A stretch of DNA of 64,000 nucleotides from Streptomyces sp. DI166 (GTDB lineage Bacteria; Actinomycetota; Actinomycetes; Streptomycetales; Streptomycetaceae). The notes beneath the pieces were generated by a model. The model worked only from the letters and a program-made list of their open reading frames with translations, searched no databases and was not told the DNA's origin. The stretch is from positions 1-64,000 of the forward strand of contig NZ_FLSP01000024.1 of NCBI RefSeq assembly GCF_900091315.1, given 5' to 3'. The translations under genes and the position numbers were made by a program. Each line of letters begins with the position of its first letter. The first letter of the stretch is position 1. Below, in pieces: positions 7,946 through 16,920 of the stretch.

Positions 7946-8968
7946 TTAGGGACAACCAGGGTGGTCTGTCGCCGAGTTGGCCATCCCCACCAGCTCTGCC
8001 ACCGGCATCGAGCCGGGTGCGTGGCGCTCCCGGGCGAACGTGTTCGCGAGGTGCTGGAGGAGTTCGTTGAGCGGTGTCGGTACGCCGTGCAGACGGCCGA
8101 GGAGGGCGATCTCGCCGTTGAGGTGGTCGGCCTCGATGGTGCCGGTGCCGCGGGCCAGGGACTGCCAGGTGGAGCCGCCGCCGCGTGGGACGCCGTCGAG
8201 CGGGACCAGGGTGATCTTGTCGCCGCGGGCCGCCCGCTGTTCCTCCGCGCCGGCGTAGGCGATACCGGCCGCGTCCAGGACGGCCGCGGCCTCCGCGCGG
8301 ACCCTGTCGTAGAGCACGGTCACTTCCTCGCTCCCGACCGGGCCGGTGAGGGCTTCCAGGGCGTTGCCGAGGTTGCTGAGGAGCTTGGCGTACAGCCAGC
8401 GGGTCACGTCGGGGACGACCGGGGCCTCGAAGGGGGCCTTCTCCCGGTCGGCGGAGATCCGGTGCAGGGTGTCGTCGGTGCCGTGGGGGTAACGGCCGAG
8501 GTGGAGGATGCCGGTGAGCGGGGTGCCCGCGGCGGAGACCGCTCCGGGTTCCACGAAGGTGGCGGGCAGCCACACGCACACGGCGTACACCCGCCGGAAG
8601 ACCCGCAGGGCGAGCCGCGGGCCCTCCACGCCGTTCTGCGCGCACAGCAGGGGCAGCCGCTCGGCGGCCGTGCCGCCGCCCTCGACCGGGGCCGCTCCCC
8701 AGGTGCGCAGGGCGTCGGGGCTGTCCTGGGTCTTCACGGCGAGCAGGAGCACGTCGTCGGGGCGCAGGGGGCCGAGTTCGTCCGGGCTCTCGACGGCCGG
8801 CAGGCGGTGCACGCTCGTGCCGTCCGGGACGGTGAGCCGCAGTCCGTGTTCCTTGAGGGCCTTCAGGTGGGCGCCGCGCGCCACCAGGACGACCTCGTGA
8901 CCCGCCTGCGCGAGCCGTCCGCCGACGACCCCGCCGATGGCGCCCGCTCCGATGATGATGTATCGCAT
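7946..8968 (-). CDS. Ketopantoate reductase family (2-dehydropantoate 2-reductase-like)
   Basis: 340 aa with an N-terminal Rossmann fold (IIIGAGAIGGVVGG, residues 4-17) and the helical ApbA/PanE C-terminal domain. The family reduces 2-dehydropantoate with NADPH in pantothenate synthesis, but many actinobacterial members act on other 2-keto acids, so I give no symbol. Soluble, cytoplasmic. It follows the DUF1697 gene on the same strand with an 18-bp gap, suggesting co-transcription. No signal peptide; length is slightly above the roughly 300 aa usual for PanE. Confidence 0.8.
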   Translation of the reverse strand: MRYIIIGAGAIGGVVGGRLAQAGHEVVLVARGAHLKALKEHGLRLTVPDGTSVHRLPAVESPDELGPLRPDDVLLLAVKTQDSPDALRTWGAAPVEGGGTAAERLPLLCAQNGVEGPRLALRVFRRVYAVCVWLPATFVEPGAVSAAGTPLTGILHLGRYPHGTDDTLHRISADREKAPFEAPVVPDVTRWLYAKLLSNLGNALEALTGPVGSEEVTVLYDRVRAEAAAVLDAAGIAYAGAEEQRAARGDKITLVPLDGVPRGGGSTWQSLARGTGTIEADHLNGEIALLGRLHGVPTPLNELLQHLANTFARERHAPGSMPVAELVGMANSATDHPGCP

Positions 8969-8986
8969 GCGAGGAAGCCTCGCACG

Positions 8987-9535
8987 CTAGGCGCCGGTCA
9001 TCTCCACCAGTTTGACCACGGTGTTCCAGTTCCGGGAGGTCGCCGTCATGCCCTTGCTGTAGCGCGGCTTGGCGAGTTGCTCGGCGAGCTTGGAGCGGCC
9101 GAGGCCGTTCGGGGCGTAGAGGTACAGGCAGCGGTCGCCGAGGCGGAACTCCTCCGGCAGGAAGGCGCCTTGGTCGATGTCGGCGAAGCGCTCGGCGCCG
9201 ACGGGTCCGGAGAAGTACGTGACGTGCAGTTGTTTGCCCTCCAGCTCGGCGGCCGGGAAGGGGCAGTTCTCGACGACGGCGGCGAGGTAGGCGTGGTCGC
9301 GGACGATGACGTCGACCGAGAACCCGAAGTGCTGCTCGACCGCCGCCGCGATCCGCGCCGCCCAGGACTCCTCGTCCCCGTCGGCGGCGGTGAAGACGGC
9401 CTGGCCGCTCTGCAGATAGGTGCGTACGTCGCCGAGTCCCAGACCGGACAGCAGTCCGCGCAGCTCGGCCATCGGGACCTTCTTGGCGCCGCCCACGTTG
9501 ATGCCCCGCAGCAGCGCCGCGTACGTCGTCGTCAT
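8987..9535 (-). CDS. DUF1697 family protein
   Basis: 182 aa, starting MTTTYAALLRGINVGG. The LLRGINVGGxxKVPM start and the YLQSGQAVF segment are the signature of DUF1697, a small soluble family with no assigned reaction. It is complete and ends 18 bp before the ketopantoate-reductase-like gene on the same strand. Nothing in the sequence suggests a cofactor or a membrane location. Confidence 0.85.
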   Translation of the reverse strand: MTTTYAALLRGINVGGAKKVPMAELRGLLSGLGLGDVRTYLQSGQAVFTAADGDEESWAARIAAAVEQHFGFSVDVIVRDHAYLAAVVENCPFPAAELEGKQLHVTYFSGPVGAERFADIDQGAFLPEEFRLGDRCLYLYAPNGLGRSKLAEQLAKPRYSKGMTATSRNWNTVVKLVEMTGA

Positions 9536-9876
9536 CCGCCCACCTTAAGGGGCCGTCGTGCCCCGTGGGGGCGGGCACGACGGCCGGGTCCGCCGGGGCG
9601 GACTGGGCTGAACTCTGGCGGATTCCGGGGGTGCCGATCAACTGCTACACGCAGCTGTGACTTACACAACAAGCTTTCGTAATGACAAAGAGTCCCCAAT
9701 TAGATGTAAGGGGCCGCCTCCTCCCCAGTGGGGAGAAGGCGGGGTCCAGGGGGATGATTCCCGCCCCGTCCAGTTCACCGATCAGCACGACGAGAAGGCT
9801 TTATCCGGCCCATACCTTCGAATCTGAAAGGTGGCGGCAGGGGGCTGTCACCGGCACACGAGGGGGCAATCCCGTC
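9536..9876 (+). promoter_or_regulatory. 341-bp leader region upstream of the MMPL exporter gene
   Basis: This gene-free stretch has an unusually AT-rich patch (about 9650-9710). A hairpin at 9714-9742 (CCGCCTCCTCCCC AGT and its near-complement) follows. A second, weaker inverted sequence, CCTTCGAATCTGAAAGG, lies about 40 bp before the start. There is no T run, so the first hairpin looks more like a 5'-leader element than a terminator. I could not fix a convincing -35/-10 pair. Confidence 0.35.
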
Positions 9877-12141
9877 ATGGGGAACGGAGACATACGGGTG
9901 CGGGGCCTGGCCGCCCGGGCCGGCGGCTGGAGTGCCCGGCACCGATGGGCCGCGGTCGGCATCTGGGTGCTGTTCGTCGTCCTGGCGATGGGCCTCGGGT
10001 CGGCGGCGGGCCGCGTGGACGTGGACGAGAGCCAGGCGCTCAAGGGCGAGACCAAGACCGCCGCGCAGATCATCGAGGACGCCGGCATCGAGGAGCCCGC
10101 CGGGGAGACCGTCCTGGTCCAGGCGAAGGACGGCGGCCCGAAGGCCACCGACGCGGAGTTCCGCGCCGCGGTGGACGCGGTGATGGCCGCGGTCGAGAAG
10201 ACCGGCGAGGTCACCGACGTCACCTCGCCGTACGACACCGACATGGTCTCCGCGGACGGCCGCAGCGCGCTGGTGCAGTTCGACATGCGCGGCGAGGCGG
10301 ACACGGCCGCCGAGCGGGTCGAGCCGGTGCTGGACGCGGTGGCCGACGTACAGAAGGACCACGCGTCGCTGACGATCGAGGAGATCGGCAGCGCGAGCAT
10401 GATGAAGACGTTCGACGACGCCTTCGGGGACGACTTCCAGAAGGCCGAGTACTCGGCCGTGCCCGTGGCCCTCGGCATTCTGCTCATCGCCTTCGGCGCG
10501 ATCGTCGCGGCCCTGCTGCCGGTGCTGCTCGCCATCACCGCGATCATGGCGACGATGGGTCTGATGGGCATCGTCAGCCATGTGATGCCGATGGGCGACG
10601 TCGCCAACTCGGTGATGCTGCTGGTGGGTCTGGCCGTCGGTGTCGACTACTGCCTGTTCTACCTGCGCCGTGAGCGCGAGGAGCGGGCCGCCGGACGCGA
10701 CCCGCAGACGGCGCTCAGGATCGCCGCCGCCACCAGTGGCCGCGCGATCGTGGTCTCGGGTGTCACGGTGTGCGTGGCGATGGCGGGCATGCTGTTCACC
10801 GGCATCGCCGACTTCGAGGCGATGGGCCTGGCCTCGCTGATCGTCGTGGCGGTCGCCATGGTCGGCTCGGTGACCGTGCTGCCGGCGCTGCTGTCGCTGC
10901 TGGGCCACCGGGTGGAGAAGGGCAAGATCCCCTACCTGCACCCGGAGAGCAAGCTGCGCCGCAAGCGCCCGGCCGGCCAGCGCGAGAGCCGGATGTGGAC
11001 GGCCGTGCTGAACGCGGTGCTGAAGCGCCCGGTGGTCTCGGTGGTCGTCGCGACCGGCGCGCTGCTCGCGGTGGCGGCGCCCGCGGTCGGCATGAAGACC
11101 CAGAACCTCACGCTGGACCAGGAGTTCGGCGACTCGCTGCCCATCGTGCAGACGTACAACCGGGTCAACGAGGCGTTCCCCGGCGGCTCGGAGCCGGCCG
11201 AGGTGGTCGTCAAGGCGGACGACATCGACTCCGCCGAGGTACAGGACGCGCTGGCCGCCTTCAAGAAGGAGGCCGTGGACTCGGGCGCCTCGAAGGGCCC
11301 GGTCGAGATCAAGCTGCACGACAAGCAGAACCTGGCCTTCGTGTACGTCCCGCTGGTCGGCGGTTCCGACCTGGACAAGGCGGGCGAGAGCCTGGAGAAG
11401 CTGCGCGACGAGGTCCGTCCGTCCACGCTCGGCAAGGTCGACGGCCTGGAGGCGCCGATCACCGGGCAGGTCGCGGGCAGCCACGACTTCAACAACCAGC
11501 TGGCGGGCGCGGTCGTCCCGGTCTTCGCCTTCGTCGTGGTCTTCGCCTTCTTCCTGATGCTGCTGTCCTTCCGCTCGCTGACCATCGCGGTCACCTCGAT
11601 CGCGCTGAACCTGCTGTCGGTGGGCGCGGCCTACGGCATCCTGGTCGCCGTCTTCCAGCACGGCTGGGGCGCGTCCCTGGTGGGTGCGGAGGGTGTCGGC
11701 GCCATCATCACCTGGCTGCCGCTGTTCCTCTTCGTGATCCTGTTCGGCCTGTCGATGGACTACCACGTGTTCGTGGTCTCCCGGATCCGCGAGGCGCGGC
11801 TGAAGGGCCGCTCGACCAACGAGGCGATCAAGCACGGGGTGGTCACCACGGCGGGTGTCGTCACCAGCGCCGCGGTCATCATGGTCGCCGTGTTCGCGAT
11901 CTTCGGCACCCTGTCCATGCAGTCCATGAAGCAGATGGGCGTGGGTCTGGCGGCGGCGGTGCTGATCGACGCGACGGTCATCCGCGGTGTGCTGCTCCCG
12001 GCGGTCATGGCGCTGCTGGGCGAGCGCAACTGGTACCTGCCGAGCTGGCTGAACCGGATGCCGGACCTCACCCACGACGAGGCGCCGGAGGCGGTCACGT
12101 ACCAGGCGCGCGACGACGAGGGCGAGCGCGTCCCGGTCTGA
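9877..12141 (+). CDS. MMPL family (RND-superfamily) transporter
   Basis: 754 aa from the ATG at 9877 (preceded by GAGGGGG), starting MGNGDIRVRG. The frame stays open back to 9682, but that part has poor codon use and contains a TTA, so I reject it. Two repeats of TM helix plus large extracytoplasmic loop plus TM bundle are visible. The conserved TM4/TM10 Asp-Tyr pairs appear in GVDYCLFYLRRERE and GLSMDYHVFVVSR. MMPL proteins export lipids, siderophores or antibiotics using the proton gradient. No adjacent cognate regulator or substrate gene shows the cargo. A strong terminator follows. Confidence 0.85.
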   Translation: MGNGDIRVRGLAARAGGWSARHRWAAVGIWVLFVVLAMGLGSAAGRVDVDESQALKGETKTAAQIIEDAGIEEPAGETVLVQAKDGGPKATDAEFRAAVDAVMAAVEKTGEVTDVTSPYDTDMVSADGRSALVQFDMRGEADTAAERVEPVLDAVADVQKDHASLTIEEIGSASMMKTFDDAFGDDFQKAEYSAVPVALGILLIAFGAIVAALLPVLLAITAIMATMGLMGIVSHVMPMGDVANSVMLLVGLAVGVDYCLFYLRREREERAAGRDPQTALRIAAATSGRAIVVSGVTVCVAMAGMLFTGIADFEAMGLASLIVVAVAMVGSVTVLPALLSLLGHRVEKGKIPYLHPESKLRRKRPAGQRESRMWTAVLNAVLKRPVVSVVVATGALLAVAAPAVGMKTQNLTLDQEFGDSLPIVQTYNRVNEAFPGGSEPAEVVVKADDIDSAEVQDALAAFKKEAVDSGASKGPVEIKLHDKQNLAFVYVPLVGGSDLDKAGESLEKLRDEVRPSTLGKVDGLEAPITGQVAGSHDFNNQLAGAVVPVFAFVVVFAFFLMLLSFRSLTIAVTSIALNLLSVGAAYGILVAVFQHGWGASLVGAEGVGAIITWLPLFLFVILFGLSMDYHVFVVSRIREARLKGRSTNEAIKHGVVTTAGVVTSAAVIMVAVFAIFGTLSMQSMKQMGVGLAAAVLIDATVIRGVLLPAVMALLGERNWYLPSWLNRMPDLTHDEAPEAVTYQARDDEGERVPV

Positions 12142-12170
12142 TCCGTCCGATCCCGGCCCGGTGAGAAGCG

Positions 12171-12208
12171 GAGGGCCCGTCGACCCACGGGGGTGTCGAC
12201 GGGCCCTC
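12171..12208. terminator. Perfect 14-bp stem bidirectional terminator
   Basis: GAGGGCCCGTCGAC, a 10-base loop, then the exact complement. It sits between the convergent MMPL and glycosyltransferase genes and lacks a U tract, as is common in Streptomyces. Confidence 0.8.
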
Positions 12209-12216
12209 TGGCGTGT

Positions 12217-13413
12217 TCAGCGCGCGGGCAGTGCGGCCTCGATGAGGTCGGCGGCCCGGCGCGTACCGCCCTCCCCGGCCATTTCGGCCTGGATCTCCTT
12301 CAGGCGCCGGGCGACCTCGGGGTCGTCGACGAGGGCGAGGGCGGTCTCGCGCAGTGCCTCGGCGGTGGCCTCCTCGGTGTCCAGCCGCCGCGCCACCCCG
12401 AGCGCCTGCAGCATGTCGGCGTTGCCGAACTGGTCCACGGCCTGCGGTACGGCGATCATCGGGGTGGCGGTGGCCAGTCCCTCCTGGCTGCCGCCCGCGC
12501 CGGCGTGGGTGACGAACAGGTCGGCCTGCTTCAGTACCGCCAACTGCGGCACCCACGACGCCACTTCGACGTTCGCCGGCACCTCGCCCAGCTCGGCCGG
12601 GTCGACGCGGCGGCCGATCTGGAGCACCAGGTGCCAGCCGGGCAGCTCCCCGAACGCCCTGACGCACTCCCGGTAGAAGGCGGGCTGTTTGGTGAAGGAC
12701 GACCCGAGCGAGACGAGGGCGACCTTCTCCGCTCCCTCGGGCCGCTGCCAGTCGCCCTCGGCCGCACGGTCGCCCTGGCAGGCGCCGACGAAGGTGTACA
12801 CGCTCTCGTCGACCCGGTCGGCGTGCGGCTGGAACACCTTGGGGATGAGCACGAGGGAGCGGTCGGGGCGGCCGGCGAACGGGTCCGGGTGCAGATCGAC
12901 GCCGTTCTCCTTGAGCCAGGACTCGAAGCGGTCGTAGTAGGCCCGGCCCCGCTCGGTCTTCTTCGGTTCCGCCCACATCGGCTCGGCGATCTCCTTCTCG
13001 TAGCCCTCCCAGGCGACGAGGTTGGGTGACAGGGAGATACAGGGCACGCCCCAGCGGTGGGCGAGGACCCGGGCCGGGTAGGCGGTGATGTCCTGGAGGA
13101 CGAGGTCGGGTTCGTCGCCCTCGTAGGCGGCGGCGAGCTGGGGCAGCGCCTGGATGGCGTCGTCCAGGAACGGCTCGACGTTGTCCAGCAGGGTGCTGCC
13201 CCAGGCGTCCGGGTCGGCGTCGGGGCCGGGCAGGTTGGAGTGCCACAGCTTGGGCTCGGCCCCGGTCTCGGCGACCTTGTCGGCGAACGCGGGCGGGATC
13301 GCGTAGGTGACCCGGTGCCCGCGTGCGACCAGCTCACGGATCACTTCCAGGCTGGGGTTCACATGCCCGTGGGCGGCGATGGAGAACATGGCGATGTGCG
13401 CGGGTGAGGTCAT
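12217..13413 (-). CDS. mgt: Macrolide glycosyltransferase (Mgt/OleD-type)
   Basis: 398 aa from the ATG at 13413, starting [20 protein letters not shown]. The sequence is very close to the OleD/Mgt family along its whole length: catalytic His in AAHGHVNP, the [20 protein letters not shown] segment, and the GT-B NDP-sugar site [10 protein letters not shown] near residue 330. These GT1 enzymes transfer glucose from UDP-glucose to the 2'-OH of the desosamine-type sugar of macrolides, giving intracellular self-resistance. No macrolide polyketide genes lie nearby, so this is probably a general detoxification gene. A palindrome fills its promoter spacer, suggesting tight repression. Confidence 0.9.
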   Translation of the reverse strand: MTSPAHIAMFSIAAHGHVNPSLEVIRELVARGHRVTYAIPPAFADKVAETGAEPKLWHSNLPGPDADPDAWGSTLLDNVEPFLDDAIQALPQLAAAYEGDEPDLVLQDITAYPARVLAHRWGVPCISLSPNLVAWEGYEKEIAEPMWAEPKKTERGRAYYDRFESWLKENGVDLHPDPFAGRPDRSLVLIPKVFQPHADRVDESVYTFVGACQGDRAAEGDWQRPEGAEKVALVSLGSSFTKQPAFYRECVRAFGELPGWHLVLQIGRRVDPAELGEVPANVEVASWVPQLAVLKQADLFVTHAGAGGSQEGLATATPMIAVPQAVDQFGNADMLQALGVARRLDTEEATAEALRETALALVDDPEVARRLKEIQAEMAGEGGTRRAADLIEAALPAR

Positions 13414-13449
13414 GCACAGGAGACTAACGAGACGATACGTCTCGTGCAA
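13414..13449 (-). promoter_or_regulatory. Predicted mgt promoter, leaderless, with 19-bp palindromic operator
   Basis: On the minus strand, TTGCAC (13449-13444) and TAGTCT (13426-13421) are 17 bp apart. Only 7 bases separate the -10 from the ATG, so the transcript would begin at or next to the start codon. The spacer is filled by the palindrome ACGAGACG ATA CGTCTCGT (13427-13445), a TetR-type operator shape. No Shine-Dalgarno is present, consistent with a leaderless mRNA. Confidence 0.6.
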
Positions 13450-13585
13450 CTACGTATATCGCGCGGCGCCCGGTGAGCCGCGGCCACCGCTCCGCCGCCG
13501 AGGCGCCGCGCACCCCCGCCGACCTGTGGCAATGCGAGACTGACCGACAGCGATCACACACCTACGGCGGCATGGAGGCGGCACG

Positions 13586-14437
13586 ATGGACGAGACGCGG
13601 GCCCGGCAGGTACTGGCCGGGGCGGGCCTTGCGCAGGACGCGGACCTGCTCGCCCTGGGCGAGAACGCCGTGTTCGCCGCCGGTGACCTGGTCGTCAAGG
13701 TGGGCCGGGACGCCGAACTGCTGCAACGGGCCCGGCGGGAGCTGGACATCGCGCTGTGGCTGGCGAAGACGGGCGTCCCGGCGGTCCGCGCGGCCGAGCC
13801 CGAGCCGCTGCTGGTCGAGGGGCACCCGGTGACCGTGTGGCAGCGGCTGCCCGAGCGGGTACGGCCCGCCGAACCCCGCGATCTGGCCGCACTGCTGCGG
13901 ATCGTGCACGCCCTGCCCGACCCGCCCTTCGCCCTGCCGCCGCGCGATCTGCTGGGCGGGGTGGAGCGCTGGCTGCGGCTCGCGGGGGACGCCATCGACC
14001 CGGCGGACGCGGAGTACCTGCGCCGGCGCCGGGACGGGTTCGCCGAGGCGGCGAGCCGGCTGACCCCGCGCCTGCCCGTCGGCCCGATCCACGGAGACGC
14101 CCTCCCCCGCAACGTCCACGTCGGACCCGACGGGCCCGTCCTGGTCGACCTGGAGACCTTCTCCGGCGACTTCCGCGAGCACGACCTGGTGGTGATGGCC
14201 CTGTCCCGCGACCGGTACGCGCTGCCCGACGCCGCCTACGACGCCTTCGTCACCGCGTACGGCTTGGACGTGCGCGAGTGGGAGGGCTGCTCGGTGCTGC
14301 GCGGGGCGCGGGAGACGGCGAGCTGCGCCTGGGTGGCCCAGCACGCCCCGAGCAACCCCGAGGCGCTGACGGAGTTCCGGCGCCGGGTGGCGTCGCTGCG
14401 GGACGGGGACGAGACGGTGCGGTGGTATCCGTTCTGA
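13586..14437 (+). CDS. Aminoglycoside phosphotransferase (APH)-family kinase
   Basis: 283 aa. The small-molecule kinase fold is indicated by the nucleotide-binding Lys in DLVVKVGRD (near residue 37), the catalytic loop HGDALPRNVH (near 170) and the metal-binding DLETF that follows. All three key sites are intact, so ATP-dependent phosphorylation of some hydroxylated small molecule is likely; the substrate cannot be read from sequence. Monocistronic, divergent from mgt with a 172-bp gap. Confidence 0.8.
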   Translation: MDETRARQVLAGAGLAQDADLLALGENAVFAAGDLVVKVGRDAELLQRARRELDIALWLAKTGVPAVRAAEPEPLLVEGHPVTVWQRLPERVRPAEPRDLAALLRIVHALPDPPFALPPRDLLGGVERWLRLAGDAIDPADAEYLRRRRDGFAEAASRLTPRLPVGPIHGDALPRNVHVGPDGPVLVDLETFSGDFREHDLVVMALSRDRYALPDAAYDAFVTAYGLDVREWEGCSVLRGARETASCAWVAQHAPSNPEALTEFRRRVASLRDGDETVRWYPF

Positions 14438-14484
14438 CGCACCCGTCCTGACCCACCCGCCCTCGCACCCGTCCTGACGCGCGC

Positions 14485-15390
14485 TCAGACCTCCCGCGCC
14501 CGGATCGCGCGGGCCGCGTGGCCGAGTTCGGCCAGGACGGTGCGGACCGCCCTCCGGGCGAGGCGCTCCGGGCGGTAGAGGGCGTCGATGTGCCGGCGCG
14601 CCTGGACCCCGCTGAGGGGGCGGAGGGTCAGGGCGGGGTGGGGGCGCACGGTCCAGCGGGGCAGCAGGGCGATGCCACCGCCCGCCGCCACGGCCTCCGC
14701 GACCACCGCGAACTCGTTGATGCGGTGGGCCAGATACAGCCTGCGTCCGGCGGCCGCCGCGATGGCGTCGACGGTCGCCATCACCGGGAAGCCGTCGTGC
14801 ACGGTGATCCACGGCTCGTCGGCCACGTCGCGCGGGGTGACCCGGCGCTTCGCGGCCAGCGGGTGCTCCTTCGGCATCGCCACGTCCAGTGGCTCGCGCA
14901 GCAGCGTGGTCACCGTGACCGTGTCCGGCCAGGGCGGGGCGTGGTCCAGGCGGTGGGCGAGGACGATGTCGTACTCCCGGGTCAGACGCGGGAAGTCCTC
15001 CTGCGGTACGTCCTCGTCGGCGAACCTCGGCACCGGGTTGCCGGGACCGGCGAGGGCCCGCAGCAGGAGGGGGAAGAAGGCGCCGCCCGCGCTGTGGAAT
15101 GCCGCGACGGACACCTCCCCGTCGGGGCGCCCCACGAACTCCTCGACGCTGCCCCGGGCGCGTGCCAGCGCCGTCTCCACCTCCACGGCCGCGCCCGCCA
15201 GCGCCTGACCGGCGTCGGTCAGCACCAGCCGCCTGCCCTGCCGCTCGGTGAGCGGGACCGGGACCGCCCGCTGGAGCAGCCTGAGCTGCTGGGAGATGGC
15301 CGACGGGGTCACCAGCAGGGCCTCGGCGACGGCCGTGACGCTGCCCAGTTCGCCGAGCTCGCGCAGGATCCTCAGCTGGCGTTCGTCCAT
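14485..15390 (-). CDS. LysR-type transcriptional regulator
   Basis: 301 aa from the ATG at 15390 (MDERQLRILRELG). The N-terminal winged HTH includes TPSAISQQLRLLQ, followed by a periplasmic-binding-like co-inducer domain. It is divergent from the EamA transporter gene 82 bp away. A 7-3-7 palindrome in the gap is the likely shared binding site, so it probably controls that exporter and itself. Confidence 0.85.
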   Translation of the reverse strand: MDERQLRILRELGELGSVTAVAEALLVTPSAISQQLRLLQRAVPVPLTERQGRRLVLTDAGQALAGAAVEVETALARARGSVEEFVGRPDGEVSVAAFHSAGGAFFPLLLRALAGPGNPVPRFADEDVPQEDFPRLTREYDIVLAHRLDHAPPWPDTVTVTTLLREPLDVAMPKEHPLAAKRRVTPRDVADEPWITVHDGFPVMATVDAIAAAAGRRLYLAHRINEFAVVAEAVAAGGGIALLPRWTVRPHPALTLRPLSGVQARRHIDALYRPERLARRAVRTVLAELGHAARAIRAREV

Positions 15391-15409
15391 GGCGCACAGT
15401 GTAGGAGCG

Positions 15410-15426
15410 CTAAAAGATCCTTTTAG
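15410..15426. promoter_or_regulatory. LysR operator-like palindrome
   Basis: CTAAAAG ATC CTTTTAG, a perfect 7-bp inverted repeat in an AT-rich island between the divergent lysR-type and eamA-type genes, 20 bp from the regulator start. Confidence 0.6.
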
Positions 15427-15472
15427 AAACTGGTACTGGGCTTCACGGACGTTCCGGTGCACCGTGGGGGGC

Positions 15473-16417
15473 GTGTCCGACGTCCGCCGTACCGATGCGG
15501 TACTCCTCCTCGTCGCGGTCGTCTGGGGTTCCAGTTATCTGTCCGCCCAGACGGCCGCCGCCGCCCTGCCCGTCCTGCTGGTGCTGTTCGCCCGCTACGC
15601 CCTGTCCGCGCTCGCCTGTCTCGGCCTCGTCCTGTCCCGGCGGGGCGCACGCCGCTGGACGCGGGACGAGCTGCGCGCCGGGCTGCCGCTGGGCCTGACC
15701 CAGGCGGCGGTGCTGGTGGTGGAGACGTACGGCGTCGCCCACACCACCGCCGCCAACGCCGGGCTCATCATCAGCCTGACCATCGTGCTCACCCCGCTCC
15801 TCGACCGCGCGGGACGCTCCGGCGGACTGCCGCCCGCCTTCTACGCCGCCACCGGCCTCTCTGTCCTCGCCGTCGCCCTGCTGATGGGCGGCGACGGCTT
15901 CCACGCGCCGCGCCTCGGCGACCTGCTGATGCTCGGCGCGGCGCTGGTCCGGGCCGGGCATGTGGTGCTGGTGGGACGGCTCACGGTGGGCCGGGCGGTG
16001 CGCCCGCTGCACCTGACGACGGTGCAGACCGTGGTGGGCACGGTGCTGTTCCTGCCGGCGGCCGGTGCGGGGCTGCCGACCCTGGCCCGGGCGTCCGCCG
16101 CGACCTGGACACAACTGCTGTACCTGGCCCTGTTCTGCAGCGTGTTCGCCTTCCTGGCGCAGACCTGGGCCGTGCAGCGCAGCTCCGCCAGCCGGGCCAG
16201 CCTGCTGCTGGGCACGGAGCCGCTGTGGGCGGTCGCGGTGGGCGTCGCCCTGGGCGGCGAGCACCTGACGCCGCTGACGGGACTGGGCGCGGCCATGATG
16301 CTCACCGGCACGTACTGGGGCCAGTCAGTGGAACGCGCCCACCGGGAGAAGCACCCCGAACCCCCCTCGACACAAAGGGAGCTGACGTGTCCGACCACGA
16401 CACCTACGACCACCTGA
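15473..16417 (+). CDS. EamA/DMT-family transporter
   Basis: 314 aa from the GTG at 15473. Ten hydrophobic helices form two EamA repeats; VVWGSSYLSAQ near the start is typical of drug/metabolite exporters. The C-terminus extends into a polar tail that overlaps the next gene by 31 bp. Divergent from a LysR regulator, the usual partner of such exporters. Substrate unknown. Confidence 0.85.
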   Translation: MSDVRRTDAVLLLVAVVWGSSYLSAQTAAAALPVLLVLFARYALSALACLGLVLSRRGARRWTRDELRAGLPLGLTQAAVLVVETYGVAHTTAANAGLIISLTIVLTPLLDRAGRSGGLPPAFYAATGLSVLAVALLMGGDGFHAPRLGDLLMLGAALVRAGHVVLVGRLTVGRAVRPLHLTTVQTVVGTVLFLPAAGAGLPTLARASAATWTQLLYLALFCSVFAFLAQTWAVQRSSASRASLLLGTEPLWAVAVGVALGGEHLTPLTGLGAAMMLTGTYWGQSVERAHREKHPEPPSTQRELTCPTTTPTTT

Positions 16418-16890
16418 TCACCCTGCTCGACTCCGAGGGCGTCGACTACCGCCTCCTCGACCACGCCCCGGAGGGCGCCACCGACGCCGTCTCGGCCCTG
16501 CGCGGTCACCCGCCGTCCCAGGCCGCGAAGTGCATCGTCCTGCGCGTCAAGGTCGACCGCCGCACCACCCGCCACGTCCTCGCGGTCGTCCCCGGCGACC
16601 GCCGCGTGGACCTGGACGCGGTCCGCGCCCTGTACGGCGCGCGCTACGCGGGCTTCAGCGACCCGGCGACGGCGGAACGCCTGGCCCGCAGCGTCCCCGG
16701 CACGGTCCTCCCGTTCAGCTTCGACCCCGGCCTGGAGGTCGTCGCCGACCCGGAGCTGCTGACCCAGCCCGCCCTGTACTTCAACGCGGCCCGCCTGGAC
16801 CGCTCCCTGTGCCTGTCGGCGGCCGACTACGAACGGCTGGCTAAGCCACGCGTGGCCCGCATCGCGGCGGGCGCCGCGGCATCGGTGTAA
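16387..16890 (+). CDS. YbaK/EbsC-family aminoacyl-tRNA deacylase
   Basis: 167 aa from the GTG at 16387, preceded by AAAGGGAG. The YbaK fold includes the conserved Lys in AAKCIVLRVK (near residue 52) and the FSFDPGLEVVADPEL region near the C-terminus. The family hydrolyses mis-acylated tRNA such as Cys-tRNA(Pro) in trans. The start lies 31 bp inside the transporter gene in another frame, so the pair is probably co-transcribed. No functional link to the exporter is evident. Confidence 0.8.
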   Translation: MSDHDTYDHLITLLDSEGVDYRLLDHAPEGATDAVSALRGHPPSQAAKCIVLRVKVDRRTTRHVLAVVPGDRRVDLDAVRALYGARYAGFSDPATAERLARSVPGTVLPFSFDPGLEVVADPELLTQPALYFNAARLDRSLCLSAADYERLAKPRVARIAAGAAASV

Positions 16891-16917
16891 GGAGCCGCGG
16901 GCGCTCTCCCCGGCTCC
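16891..16917. terminator. Hairpin between convergent genes
   Basis: GGAGCC, a 15-base loop, GGCTCC, between the YbaK stop and the convergent exonuclease stop. Confidence 0.4.
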
Positions 16918-16920
16918 GCC

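Noticed and set aside
9682..9876. Start at 9682 for the MMPL gene
   Set aside because: The extension has AGA/AGG codons, a TTA and a hairpin, and no similarity to MMPL N-termini; the ATG at 9877 has a good ribosome site.
12217..13413. Macrolide glycosyltransferase as evidence of a biosynthetic cluster
   Set aside because: No polyketide synthase, deoxysugar or ribosomal methylase genes are nearby; such genes are common as stand-alone detoxification genes.
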